Of a stretch of DNA of 64,000 bases, positions 43,951 to 54,040 are shown piece by piece. The position numbers and the translations under genes are program-made. The number at the start of each line of letters is the position of its first letter. Positions within the stretch are counted from its first letter, which is position 1. The stretch spans positions 62,001-126,000 of the forward strand of contig NZ_CAJFCI010000030.1 in NCBI RefSeq assembly GCF_904061905.1, in the 5' to 3' direction. The DNA is from Zestomonas carbonaria. GTDB lineage: Bacteria; Pseudomonadota; Gammaproteobacteria; Pseudomonadales; Pseudomonadaceae. The notes under the pieces were generated by a model. The model made no database searches. It saw only the letters and a list, made by a program, of their open reading frames with translations, and was not told the DNA's origin.

Positions 43951-44634
43951 CTACTCGAACTGCTCCAGGCGCAACGGGTCGAGCACGTGGATGACGCGGC
44001 CCTGCTGCTCGATGATGCCTTCGTCGACCAGCCGGCGAAGCACCCGCGAGAAGGTTTCCGGCTGGATCGACAGGTGCCCGGCCACCAGTTGCTTGGCCAT
44101 CGGCAATTCGAAGCGGTTGTCCGCATCGCCGTGGCGGGTCAGTTGGGTGAGCAGGTAGCGCACCACCCGGTGGGTGACGTTCTTCAGCGACAGCGTCTCG
44201 ATCTCGTTGATGCGCCGGTGCAGGCGGATGCACAGGGTGCCGAGCAGGGCGAAGGGCAACTGCGGGTTGCTGCGCAGCAACTCCATGTAGGTGCGGTTGG
44301 AGAAGCGGTAGACCTGGGTGGGACAGACCGCCTGCGCCGAGGCCACGTAGTTGGGGGTATCCATCAGCATCATGGCTTCGGCGAAGGTCTGCCGGTTGCC
44401 GATCACCTCGAAGACCTTTTCCTGGCCGTCCGGGGTGAGCCGGTAGACCTTCACGGCGCCGGAAATGACGAAGTAGAACGAATGCGCCGGCTCGCCCTGG
44501 TGGAACAGGTTGTCCCCCTTGTCCAGGTTCTGGAGCTGGCTGGTGGCGATCAGTTGTTCCAGTTGTTCATCGTTCAGGTCGCTGAACAGGTGGTGACTGC
44601 GCAGGATCTGGTGGTGGACACGGTGCAGCAGCAT
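43951..44634 (-). CDS. dnr: DNR, Crp/Fnr-family NO-responsive regulator
   Basis: A 227-residue regulator. The N-terminal cyclic-nucleotide-binding fold without the FNR cysteines (NLDKGDNLFHQGEPAHSFYFVISGAVKVYRLTPDGQEKVFEVIG) is followed by the IETLSLKNVTHRVVRYLL dimer helix. A winged helix (VAGHLSIQPETFSRVLRRL, with the E-x-x-S-R recognition core) completes it. It is the same type as P. aeruginosa DNR (PA0527), a heme-based NO sensor that activates nir, nor and nos genes through TTGAT-N4-ATCAA sites, several of which occur around it. No such box was found in its own promoter. AAGG lies upstream of the ATG. Confidence 0.94.
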   Translation of the reverse strand: MLLHRVHHQILRSHHLFSDLNDEQLEQLIATSQLQNLDKGDNLFHQGEPAHSFYFVISGAVKVYRLTPDGQEKVFEVIGNRQTFAEAMMLMDTPNYVASAQAVCPTQVYRFSNRTYMELLRSNPQLPFALLGTLCIRLHRRINEIETLSLKNVTHRVVRYLLTQLTRHGDADNRFELPMAKQLVAGHLSIQPETFSRVLRRLVDEGIIEQQGRVIHVLDPLRLEQFE

Positions 44635-44744
44635 GATGGGGCCTTCATGTGCGGGTGGCTGACTAGGCCGTCCAGTATGACCGCAAACCCCGTGGTTGGT
44701 CGTGAGGCATTCTGTCATAGGCATGCTGCCGCGCTCCGTGTTCG

Positions 44745-45416
44745 TCATGATGGCTGGTTGGCGCCGATGAACAGGATGTTGTTCTCCAGGTGGATGTGCT
44801 GCATCAGGTCGCGGCGCAGCTCCTCCAGGCCGGCGTAGAGCGCGCGCCAGGTGTTGCAGGCGTTGGCCGGCGGTTGCAGGTCGTTGGTGAGCTCGGCCAG
44901 CCGGGCCAGGGACGCGGCATGTTCGTCGTGCTCGTGGCGCATGACGCCGATCGGTCCCTGCACCTGGAACAGCGGCACGCTCTGGCCGAGCAGGGGGAAC
45001 AGCACGTGTTCCTCCTTGCACATGTGGCTTTCCAGTTCCTCCTGCATCAGGTGCAGATGGGCGGCCAGCCCCTGCGGACAGTCCGCGCGGCCGCCGTGGA
45101 CCTTCTCCACCCGCGCGGCGAGGCGGATCAGCTCCGGCAACTGCTCGCGATGGCGGTCGTGGTAGCGCTCGAGGATGTGTTCGATCAGTTCGCGGTTGCT
45201 GGCCTGGCGCCAGTCGCGCTCGTCGTTGCCGGGCCGCAGGGCCAGCAGTTCGCCGGCGATCCGCTCGGCGTCCAGGCCGCGCCGGGCGGCGGCGTCGCGC
45301 AAGGTGCTCTGGCCACCGCAGCAGAAGTCCAGCTTGTAGTCGTGGAACAGCCGGGTACTGCCCGGCAGGCTGCAGGCCAGGTCGCTCAGGGTGCGTTCGG
45401 TGAGGGCTTCGGTCAT
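44745..45416 (-). CDS. dnrN: RIC/YtfE/DnrN iron-sulfur-cluster repair protein
   Basis: A 223-residue di-iron protein. The N-terminal ScdA-like part has FCCGG (Cys32-Cys33). A hemerythrin-type four-helix domain supplies histidines (ILERYHDRHREQLPELI, ESHMCKEEHVLFPLL, MRHEHDEHAASL, DLMQHIHLENNILF). By family it restores Fe-S clusters damaged by NO. It is placed before dnr in the same direction, with an ANR/DNR box at 45522-45535 about 106 bases upstream. The ATG at 45416 has GAGGA upstream. Confidence 0.93.
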   Translation of the reverse strand: MTEALTERTLSDLACSLPGSTRLFHDYKLDFCCGGQSTLRDAAARRGLDAERIAGELLALRPGNDERDWRQASNRELIEHILERYHDRHREQLPELIRLAARVEKVHGGRADCPQGLAAHLHLMQEELESHMCKEEHVLFPLLGQSVPLFQVQGPIGVMRHEHDEHAASLARLAELTNDLQPPANACNTWRALYAGLEELRRDLMQHIHLENNILFIGANQPS

Positions 45417-45521
45417 GGGAGTGTCCTCGTGGAAGGGCGGGCACACGGCAGCGACGCGGCGGGCCGGCCGGGACGGCGGGTAGGTTGGGCACAGTCTATG
45501 AAGCGCCGGGACCGGCGCTCC

Positions 45522-45535
45522 TTGATGGCGATCAA
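45522..45535. promoter_or_regulatory. ANR/DNR box upstream of dnrN
   Basis: TTGATGGCGATCAA is a perfect match to TTGAT-N4-ATCAA. It lies 106 bases before the dnrN start and should control dnrN, and by read-through perhaps dnr-dnrP. Confidence 0.88.
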
Positions 45536-45557
45536 GCAATTCCGTTTGCGCCGGCCC

Positions 45558-45620
45558 GTAGCCCGGATGCAATCCGGGAAGGTTGAGGTGCCGGTTTTCC
45601 CCGGATTGCGTCCGGGCTAC
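45558..45620. repeat. Paired GTAGCCCGGATGCAATCCGGG repeats (inverted pair)
   Basis: One copy in each orientation, separated by ~21 bases, together forming a larger inverted repeat between the Crp/Fnr gene 3' end and the dnrN promoter. This head-to-head pairing is the usual form of REP doublets. Confidence 0.8.
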
Positions 45621-45638
45621 GGGGAGGGGCGCGGCAGG

Positions 45639-46346
45639 CTACGCCTCGACCCCGTCGGCGATCGCCAGCAGGCGATGCGGATCGAGCACCAGCAGCTTCT
45701 GCCGGCCGCCGCGCACCAGGCCGCGCTCCTCCCAGGCGCAGAGGAGGCGCGAGACGGTGTGCAGGGTGGTGCCGGTCATCTCGGCGATGTCCTGGCGGGT
45801 CACCGGGAAGTCGATGCGCAGGCCCTCGGCCTCGCGCCGCCCGGATTGCTGCGCCAGGCGCAGGACGGCATGGGCGACGCGCCGCTCCACTTCCTCGGTG
45901 GCCAATTCGCACAGGCGCACGTGGGCTTCCTGCAAATGGCGCCCGACCGCCTGCACGGTATCCAGGGCGAAGCCCGGATGGTGGGCGAACAGGGGCTCCC
46001 ACAGCGCGCTCGGCCAGGCCAGCACCAGGCTGTCCTGGGCGGCGCAGGCGGTGGCCGGGTAGTCGGTGCGGTCGAGCGCCTTGGCGAAGCCGAACAGGTC
46101 GCCGGGATTGACCATGCGCACCAGGATGCGCTGGCCGTCGAGGGTCACCTGGGTGGCCTTGAGGCGGCCATGGACCAGCAGGTAGAACGCCTCGGCCGGC
46201 ATACCCTGTTCGAACACCGTCGCCCCGGCGGCGAAATGCAGGCCGCTGGCCTGGCGCAATATGTCGTCCAGGTCCTCGGCGCTGCTGTGGGCGAACAGTG
46301 GAAGCCTGGCCAGCCAGGCACGATTGATGGGAATGGTGGCTGTCAC
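45639..46346 (-). CDS. Second Crp/Fnr-family regulator (NarR/DnrS-like)
   Basis: A 235-residue regulator. A cNMP-binding domain (ATVFEQGMPAEAFYLLVHGRLKATQVTLDGQRILVRMVNPGDLFGFA) is followed by a winged helix (QDIAEMTGTTLHTVSRLLCAWEERGLV, E-x-x-S/T-x-S-R type). There is no N-terminal cysteine cluster, so it is not an oxygen-sensing FNR. It may sense NO, nitrite or nitrate. The start is GTG at 46346 with AAGGA nine bases upstream. An ANR-like site TTGAGATGGGTCAA lies 56 bases upstream, inside the nirV 3' end. It is probably a denitrification regulator, but target genes are unknown. Confidence 0.88.
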   Translation of the reverse strand: MTATIPINRAWLARLPLFAHSSAEDLDDILRQASGLHFAAGATVFEQGMPAEAFYLLVHGRLKATQVTLDGQRILVRMVNPGDLFGFAKALDRTDYPATACAAQDSLVLAWPSALWEPLFAHHPGFALDTVQAVGRHLQEAHVRLCELATEEVERRVAHAVLRLAQQSGRREAEGLRIDFPVTRQDIAEMTGTTLHTVSRLLCAWEERGLVRGGRQKLLVLDPHRLLAIADGVEA

Positions 46347-46401
46347 GGTGACGAGTCCTTGTGGCCCGCGACAGCATACCCTCGGTGACTGACTGCGAAA
46401 C

Positions 46402-46415
46402 TTGAGATGGGTCAA
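46402..46415. promoter_or_regulatory. ANR/DNR-like box overlapping the nirV stop
   Basis: TTGAGATGGGTCAA keeps the TTGA-N6-TCAA frame of the FNR family with G and G in place of the inner T and A. It lies 56 bases before the Crp/Fnr-like gene start and overlaps the last codons of nirV (stop at 46412). Confidence 0.6.
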
Positions 46416-47233
46416 GGCAACTCCCTTACCAGGCGGAATCCCAGGTTGTCCGGTGGCTGGCCGGCGCCACAACCGCCGACGCGGGCATCCCGGACGAATT
46501 CGTTGAGCGCGGCCCGGTGCCGGCCCTGGGCGACCTTGATCGCGCAGGCCTCGACCCGGCCCAGCTCGATATCCTGCTCGTCCAGGGTCACCCGGTCGTA
46601 GCAGGTCAGCGTCCATTCCCAGACGTTGCCGGAAAGATCGGCCACGCCCAGCTCGTTGACGCCGTGGCTGCCGCGCGGCTGCGGCTGGGCCGGGCCGTCG
46701 GACGCCAGCTCCGCCTCGAACCGGTAGCGAGCGAGCCAGCGCCGGGCGGGGTTGGAATCGTCTTCATCCAGCAGGAGGGCGTCGTCGGACCAGCGCGACG
46801 CGGCGAAGAAGGCCCATTCCCTGTCGCTGGGCAAGCGCCAGCGCTGGCCGGTGCGCGCCGACAGCCAGTCGGCGTAGAGCTGGGCGTCGAGCAGGCTGAC
46901 GCCGGTAACCGGCAGGTCCCCGGCCGATGGGTCCAGGCCATCCAGCGGCAGGCAGGCGCCGGCCTCCACGCAGCGGCCGTACTCGGCCTGGCTGACCTGG
47001 TATTTCATGACGTCGAATCCCGGGTCGAGGAATTCGTGCCGCAGGGGCGGGTCCACCGGCTTGCCGTGGCGCCAGTAGTCGCCGGCTGGCCGGTAGCTGT
47101 GCTCACGGGCCTCCAGGCGCACGGTTTCCGGCACCAGCTCGGGATCGGGCGCCGTTGGCTGAGCGATGAACAGGGTGCCGGCGACGGCCAGTGCCAACAG
47201 GACGGGAACCGTGAACTTCAACGCCTGCCGCAT
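46412..47233 (-). CDS. nirV: NirV, formylglycine-generating-enzyme-like protein
   Basis: A 273-residue SUMF1/FGE-fold protein with an N-terminal membrane anchor or signal (residues ~6-24). Blocks include YQVSQAEYGRCVEAG, LPVTGVSLLDAQLYADWLSARTGQRWRLPSDREWAFFA, LSGNVWEW and a C-terminal LGFRLVREL. nirV follows nirK in many copper-nitrite-reductase denitrifiers, but its biochemical role is not established. The catalytic cysteine pair of true FGEs is not evident, so a binding or scaffold role is plausible. It ends over an ANR-like site serving the next gene. Confidence 0.9.
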   Translation of the reverse strand: MRQALKFTVPVLLALAVAGTLFIAQPTAPDPELVPETVRLEAREHSYRPAGDYWRHGKPVDPPLRHEFLDPGFDVMKYQVSQAEYGRCVEAGACLPLDGLDPSAGDLPVTGVSLLDAQLYADWLSARTGQRWRLPSDREWAFFAASRWSDDALLLDEDDSNPARRWLARYRFEAELASDGPAQPQPRGSHGVNELGVADLSGNVWEWTLTCYDRVTLDEQDIELGRVEACAIKVAQGRHRAALNEFVRDARVGGCGAGQPPDNLGFRLVRELP

Positions 47234-47282
47234 GACGATCGACTCCTCGTGAGGCCGGCCCCGGAGGGCCGGCCGGGTGGGC

Positions 47283-48437
47283 TCACTTGATCGGCGATGG
47301 CGGCTCGACCTGGGTCATCAGGTCGGCATCCCACTGCCCCTCGACCTGGAAGTGGGCGGTGGCGCCCAGGGCCACGCCTTCGATCAGGTTGTGGTTGAGG
47401 TAGGCGTACAGGCCCGGCTGGAGGAAGGTGTACAGGGCCGCGCCGGCCGCCCCGCCGGGGATGAACCAGGTCTCCAGGTCCTGCTCCGGCGGATTGTTGA
47501 ACTTGCCGGTGGCCCAGACGTAGTCGCCGTGTCCGCCGATCAGGTGCGGGCGGGTGTCGCGGTTGGCCTGCGAGTGGACGATCAACACGGTCTCGCCGAC
47601 GTTGGCCTTGAGCGCGTTCTTGCCGGTCAGCGCGCCGACCTTGCCGTTGAATACCACGTGGCTCGGGATCAAGCCCTTCATCACCTCGTACATCTCTGTG
47701 AAGCCGTCGGTCGGCGTGGCGTAGCGCTTGTAGCGGCCTTTCTCGTCGCGCGGGATGTAGAGGTCCTGCTCGCCGATGTAGAACACCTTGTCGTACTTCA
47801 GCGGCCGGCCTTCGCGATCCTTCAGGCCGTCGCGCGGCAGCACCATGATCGCGCCGTTCATGCCGGAGACCACGTGCCAGGGGATCATCGGCCCACCCGG
47901 GGCGCAGTGGTAGACGAACACGCCCGGCCGGGTGGCCCGGAAGCGCAGCTTGACCTGCTCGCCGGGGTTGACGAGGGTCAGCGAGCCGCCGCCGAGCGCG
48001 CCGGTGGCGGAGTGGAAATCGATGTTGTGCGGCATGCTGTTGCTGGCCGGGTTGACGAGGGTCAGTTCGACGTAGTCGTCCTGATGCACCACCATCAGTG
48101 GGCCGGGCACCGAGCCGTTGAAGGTCATCGCGTGCATGCGCGTGCCTTCGTCGTCGATGATCAGTTCCTTCTCCTCGATCACCATGCGGAACTCCACCAC
48201 GCGCGGCTTGGCGCGGGTGCGCTGCTCGTGGGCATGGACGAAGGGCGGGGTGAGCAGGTCGACCTTGACCCGGTCCAGCCTGGACAGGTCGGGCACCGGC
48301 CCCATGCCCTTCGGCGCCGGCTCGTCGGCAGCGAAGGTCAGGCCGCTGCCGACCACCGAGCCGGCGGCGCCGAGTAGAACGGCACCGGCTAGCAGGCTGC
48401 GACGGGACAGTGGAAAGTGCTCCTTGTGGTCTTGCAT
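47283..48437 (-). CDS. nirK: Copper-containing nitrite reductase NirK
   Basis: A 384-residue two-cupredoxin enzyme reducing nitrite to NO in the periplasm. A Tat signal ([10 protein letters not shown], residues 11-20) precedes the mature part. Type-1 Cu ligands are H137, C178, H188 and M193. Type-2 Cu ligands are H142 and H177 plus a late His from the partner subunit. Asp140 (in HNIDFH) is the catalytic acid. The ATG at 48437 follows GGAG. It is cotranscribed with nirV. P. aeruginosa uses nirS instead, so this is a lineage difference. Confidence 0.96.
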   Translation of the reverse strand: MQDHKEHFPLSRRSLLAGAVLLGAAGSVVGSGLTFAADEPAPKGMGPVPDLSRLDRVKVDLLTPPFVHAHEQRTRAKPRVVEFRMVIEEKELIIDDEGTRMHAMTFNGSVPGPLMVVHQDDYVELTLVNPASNSMPHNIDFHSATGALGGGSLTLVNPGEQVKLRFRATRPGVFVYHCAPGGPMIPWHVVSGMNGAIMVLPRDGLKDREGRPLKYDKVFYIGEQDLYIPRDEKGRYKRYATPTDGFTEMYEVMKGLIPSHVVFNGKVGALTGKNALKANVGETVLIVHSQANRDTRPHLIGGHGDYVWATGKFNNPPEQDLETWFIPGGAAGAALYTFLQPGLYAYLNHNLIEGVALGATAHFQVEGQWDADLMTQVEPPSPIK

Positions 48438-48505
48438 GGGTGCATCTCCGTATCGGTAGGAATGTCGTTTCCCACAGAGATAGCGGCAGAGTGGCGACCT
48501 CTTCT

Positions 48506-48519
48506 TTGACCGGAAGCAA
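48506..48519. promoter_or_regulatory. Imperfect DNR/NNR-like box upstream of nirK
   Basis: TTGACCGGAAGCAA (TTGCTTCCGGTCAA on the coding strand) retains TTG and CAA at the consensus spacing but deviates inside both half sites. It is centred about 76 bases before the nirK start, the only FNR-like site in the 264-base nirK-zwf gap. Confidence 0.5.
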
Positions 48520-48701
48520 AGACCGGGGCGGATGGACAATCTGTCGCACCGCCCGGAGCGGGTGGATGCGGGGTCTTCAGGCCAGGATTCTTGCCGGGTC
48601 GGGGAGAAGCGCCGCCCGGCCCGGGCAGGTGGGGGGAGTCGGCAGGGGGAGAGGACTGGGCTGGATCGAGGAGCGGAGCGTCGGGTCGTCCCGGTCCTGC
48701 C

Positions 48702-50138
<1,437 letters not shown>

Positions 50139-50178
50139 AACAGCCTCCGACACGTTAGCTGAGCGCCGGGCGCACTTA

Positions 50179-50193
50179 TGTAGTATAACTACA
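50179..50193. promoter_or_regulatory. HexR-type operator TGTAGTATAACTACA
   Basis: An inverted repeat TGTAGT-N3-ACTACA between the divergent zwf and hexR-like genes, close to the HexR consensus known in other gamma-proteobacteria (TGTAAT-N3-ATTACA, from memory). A further half-site CACTACAA follows at ~50198-50205. It probably represses both genes until a sugar-phosphate such as KDPG binds HexR. Confidence 0.75.
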
Positions 50194-50284
50194 CGCGCAC
50201 TACAATCCGGCGAGTGCCGATCATAACCGAGTCAGTGCCCGATGGAGCGTCCTTCGGCCTGCCACCTGATTGAAGAGTCTGCCT

Positions 50285-51151
50285 GTGAACCTGCTGCAGC
50301 ATATTGCCCAGTCGCGTCATTTGCTCCGCAAATCCGAACTCAAGGTCGCCGACCACGTGTTGCTCGACCCGGCCGCCGTCATGCACAGCTCGATGGCCGA
50401 CCTGGCCCATAGCGTGGGGATCAGCGAGCCGACCATCGTGCGCTTCTGCCGCGCCATCGGCTGCACCGGCTTCCAGGATCTCAAGCTCAAGCTGGCGCAG
50501 AGCCTGGCCGCCGGCGCCAGCTTCGGCCAGTTCGCGATCAACGAGGACGACTCGGTCGCCGACTTCAGCCTGAAGATCTTCGACACCACCCTGCACACCT
50601 TGATGGAAGTGCGCGAGAAGCTCGACCCGGAGGCATTGCAGCGCGCCATCGGCGTTTGCGCCCAGGCGCAGCGCATCGAGTTCTACGGCTTCGGCGCTTC
50701 CGGCGCGGTGGCCGCCGACGCCCAGCACAAGTTCTTCCGCCTGCTGCTGACCGCCGCCGCCTACTCCGACCCGCACATGCAGGCGATGTCGGCGGTGACC
50801 CTGAAGCCCAGCGACGTGGCGGTGTGCATCTCCCAGTCCGGGCGCTCCAAGGACCTGCTGATCACCGCCAACCTGGTGCGCGAGGCCGGCGCCAACCTGA
50901 TCACCCTGTGCCCCAGCCAGACCCCGCTGGCCGACCTGGCCACCGTCAACCTTGCCATCGACGTGCAGGAAGACACCGAGATCTATACCCCGCTGACCTC
51001 GCGCATCGCCCACCTCGTGGTGATCGACGTGCTGGCCATGGGCGTGGCCATGGCCCGCGGCCCGAGCCTGGTGAACCACCTGAAGAGCGTCAAGCGCAGC
51101 CTGCGCAGCCTGCGGCTGTCGCCGAAGACGGTGAAGGCCGCCGAAGACTAG
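50285..51151 (+). CDS. hexR: HexR-like RpiR-family regulator
   Basis: A 288-residue regulator. The N-terminal RpiR HTH (residues ~1-77: LRKSELKVADHVLLDPAAVMHSSMADLAHSVGISEPTIVRFCRAIGCTGFQDLKLKLAQSL) is followed by a SIS sugar-phosphate-binding domain (~120-250: IEFYGFGASGAVAADAQHKFFRLL, ISQSGRSKDLL). GTG at 50285 is taken as the start; a TTG at 50270 is possible. It diverges from zwf over a HexR-type operator. The symbol is by similarity; as P. aeruginosa has a second RpiR gene next to zwf/edd, this may be the PA5438-type paralogue with partly different targets. Confidence 0.85.
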   Translation: MNLLQHIAQSRHLLRKSELKVADHVLLDPAAVMHSSMADLAHSVGISEPTIVRFCRAIGCTGFQDLKLKLAQSLAAGASFGQFAINEDDSVADFSLKIFDTTLHTLMEVREKLDPEALQRAIGVCAQAQRIEFYGFGASGAVAADAQHKFFRLLLTAAAYSDPHMQAMSAVTLKPSDVAVCISQSGRSKDLLITANLVREAGANLITLCPSQTPLADLATVNLAIDVQEDTEIYTPLTSRIAHLVVIDVLAMGVAMARGPSLVNHLKSVKRSLRSLRLSPKTVKAAED

Positions 51152-51251
51152 CCCGCCGGATTCATCTCGGCGTCATCTCCCGGCCGTCAAAGCGTCACGT
51201 CGGCAGCCCATGCTGATGCTCCCCGCCCCCTTGGACATGGGAGACAGCACG

Positions 51252-51470
51252 ATGTCGCGCTACCAGTCGCACGCCACCGAATCCAGTGCCGCCAAGACTC
51301 GCCGTCAGCAGGAAGACCTACGGCGCATGGCTTTTCGCCGGGCCATCGAGGCCTACGCCGAGCAGCGCCAGTTGCAGCAGGAGCTGGCCGACTATCCCGA
51401 GCTGGTCGCCGCCGATTACCTCATCGCGGCGCATTCGCGGTTCCGCCGAAGCGTGCAGCCAGCGCGCTGA
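51252..51470 (+). CDS. Small charged protein, PA3496-like
   Basis: A 72-residue soluble protein with a highly charged helix (KTRRQQEDLRRMAFRRAIEAYAEQRQLQQELADYPEL). It resembles the small PA3496-type family annotated as putative envelope-integrity proteins; this is from memory and uncertain. The ATG at 51252 follows GGGAG eight bases upstream; an earlier in-frame ATG at 51210 is weaker. Its 3' end overlaps the convergent pycR gene by 50 bases. Confidence 0.65.
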   Translation: MSRYQSHATESSAAKTRRQQEDLRRMAFRRAIEAYAEQRQLQQELADYPELVAADYLIAAHSRFRRSVQPAR

Positions 51471-52374
51471 TCTGTGCACGTTCGCTGCGGATGAACGCAA
51501 GAAACGCCTGTGCCACCGGCGACAGGCGTTTCCCCCGCGCATGCACCACGCACCAACTGCGATACAGCGGCAACTCCTCCACCGGTAGCTCGCGCAGCAG
51601 GCCGCCGGCCAGTTCCAGGTTCACCGCATGGCGCGGCAGCAGCGCCAGGCCGAGGCCGGCGGACACGCATTCGCGCTGGGCGTCCAGGGAGGCGACCTCC
51701 AGGGTCTGGGCGAAGTGCGCGCGCTTCTGCTGGAGATATTCCTCGCACGCCTTGCGGGTTCCCGAGCCGGGTTCGCGGATCAGCAGCGGGTAGGGTTCGA
51801 GGTCCTTCAGGGTCAGCCGCGCGGCGTGGCACAGTGGGTGTTCCGGCGGCGCCACGGCGACGATCGGGTTGTTGAGGAAGGGCAGGAATTCCAGGGCCAT
51901 GTCCTGCGGCACCAGCGACATGATCACCAGGTCGTCGCGATTGTCCGACAGGCGCTTGATCACCTGGGCGCGGTTGACCACCACCAGGTGCAGGTTGACT
52001 TCCGGATGCTGGCGCTTGAAGGCGGCGAACAGGTGCGGCACGAAGTACTTGGCCGAGGATTCCACCGCCAGGTTCAACTGGCCCTGCAGCGAGCCCTGCA
52101 GGTCGGAGAGCTGCATGTCGAGGCTTTCCAGGCGGCCGAAGATGTCCGCGCTGGCCTTCAGCAGCACCTCGGCGGCGTCGGTCAGGTAGAGCTTCTTGCC
52201 GATGTACTCGAACAGGGGCTGGTCGACCAGCTCTTCCAACTGGCGAATCTGCAGACTGACCGCCGGTTGGGTCAGTGCCATTTCTTCCGCCGCGCGGCTG
52301 TAGGAGCGGCTTTCGCACACCGCGCGGAATACCTGGAGCTGGCGCAATGTCATGCGCATCAAGGACTTACGCAT
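51421..52374 (-). CDS. pycR: LysR-family regulator PycR
   Basis: A 317-residue LysR protein. The N-terminal HTH (TLRQLQVFRAVCESRSYSRAAEEMALTQPAVSLQIRQLEELVDQPLFEYIGKKLYLT) is followed by a CbbR-like substrate-binding domain (LNLAVESSAKYFVPHLFAAF; LVIMSLVPQDMALEFLPF; GTRKACEEYL). In P. aeruginosa PycR (PA5437), divergent from pycA, is reported to affect pyruvate carboxylase and virulence-linked metabolism. The same arrangement is present here. The divergent 239-base gap holds an AT-rich stretch with possible LysR T-N11-A sites and a 52-bp palindrome. Confidence 0.9.
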   Translation of the reverse strand: MRKSLMRMTLRQLQVFRAVCESRSYSRAAEEMALTQPAVSLQIRQLEELVDQPLFEYIGKKLYLTDAAEVLLKASADIFGRLESLDMQLSDLQGSLQGQLNLAVESSAKYFVPHLFAAFKRQHPEVNLHLVVVNRAQVIKRLSDNRDDLVIMSLVPQDMALEFLPFLNNPIVAVAPPEHPLCHAARLTLKDLEPYPLLIREPGSGTRKACEEYLQQKRAHFAQTLEVASLDAQRECVSAGLGLALLPRHAVNLELAGGLLRELPVEELPLYRSWCVVHARGKRLSPVAQAFLAFIRSERAQISALAARFGGTANAPR

Positions 52375-52544
52375 GGCGGATCACCTTCTGGAGAGGGCTG
52401 GTCGCACAACTATAAGTCTCTGCTAATAGCTAACCAAATAATTATTAATTTTGGGTAATCGGTGCGCCGGCGTTAGGTTTGGATAACGACCGGGGCGTGG
52501 CTGCGGTCGAGCGTCGAGCGATGAGAGTCGCCCGCCTGTCCACA

Positions 52545-52596
52545 TAGGGCCTGTTAGCGCTACTGCGCGGCCGCGCAGTAGCGCTAACAGGCCCTA
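52545..52596. repeat. Perfect 52-bp palindrome upstream of pycA
   Basis: The left arm 52545-52570 begins TAGGGCCTGTTAGCG and ends CTGCGCGG. The right arm 52571-52596 is its exact complement with no spacer. It ends 17 bases before the pycA GTG and just before its AGAGAGA ribosome-site region. As RNA it would form a very stable hairpin in the 5' UTR; as DNA it could extrude a cruciform or bind a dimeric protein. It has no T-run. Confidence 0.9.
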
Positions 52597-52613
52597 AGAG
52601 AGAGAACCAAACC

Positions 52614-54029
<1,416 letters not shown>

Positions 54030-54040
54030 GGAATTGAGTC

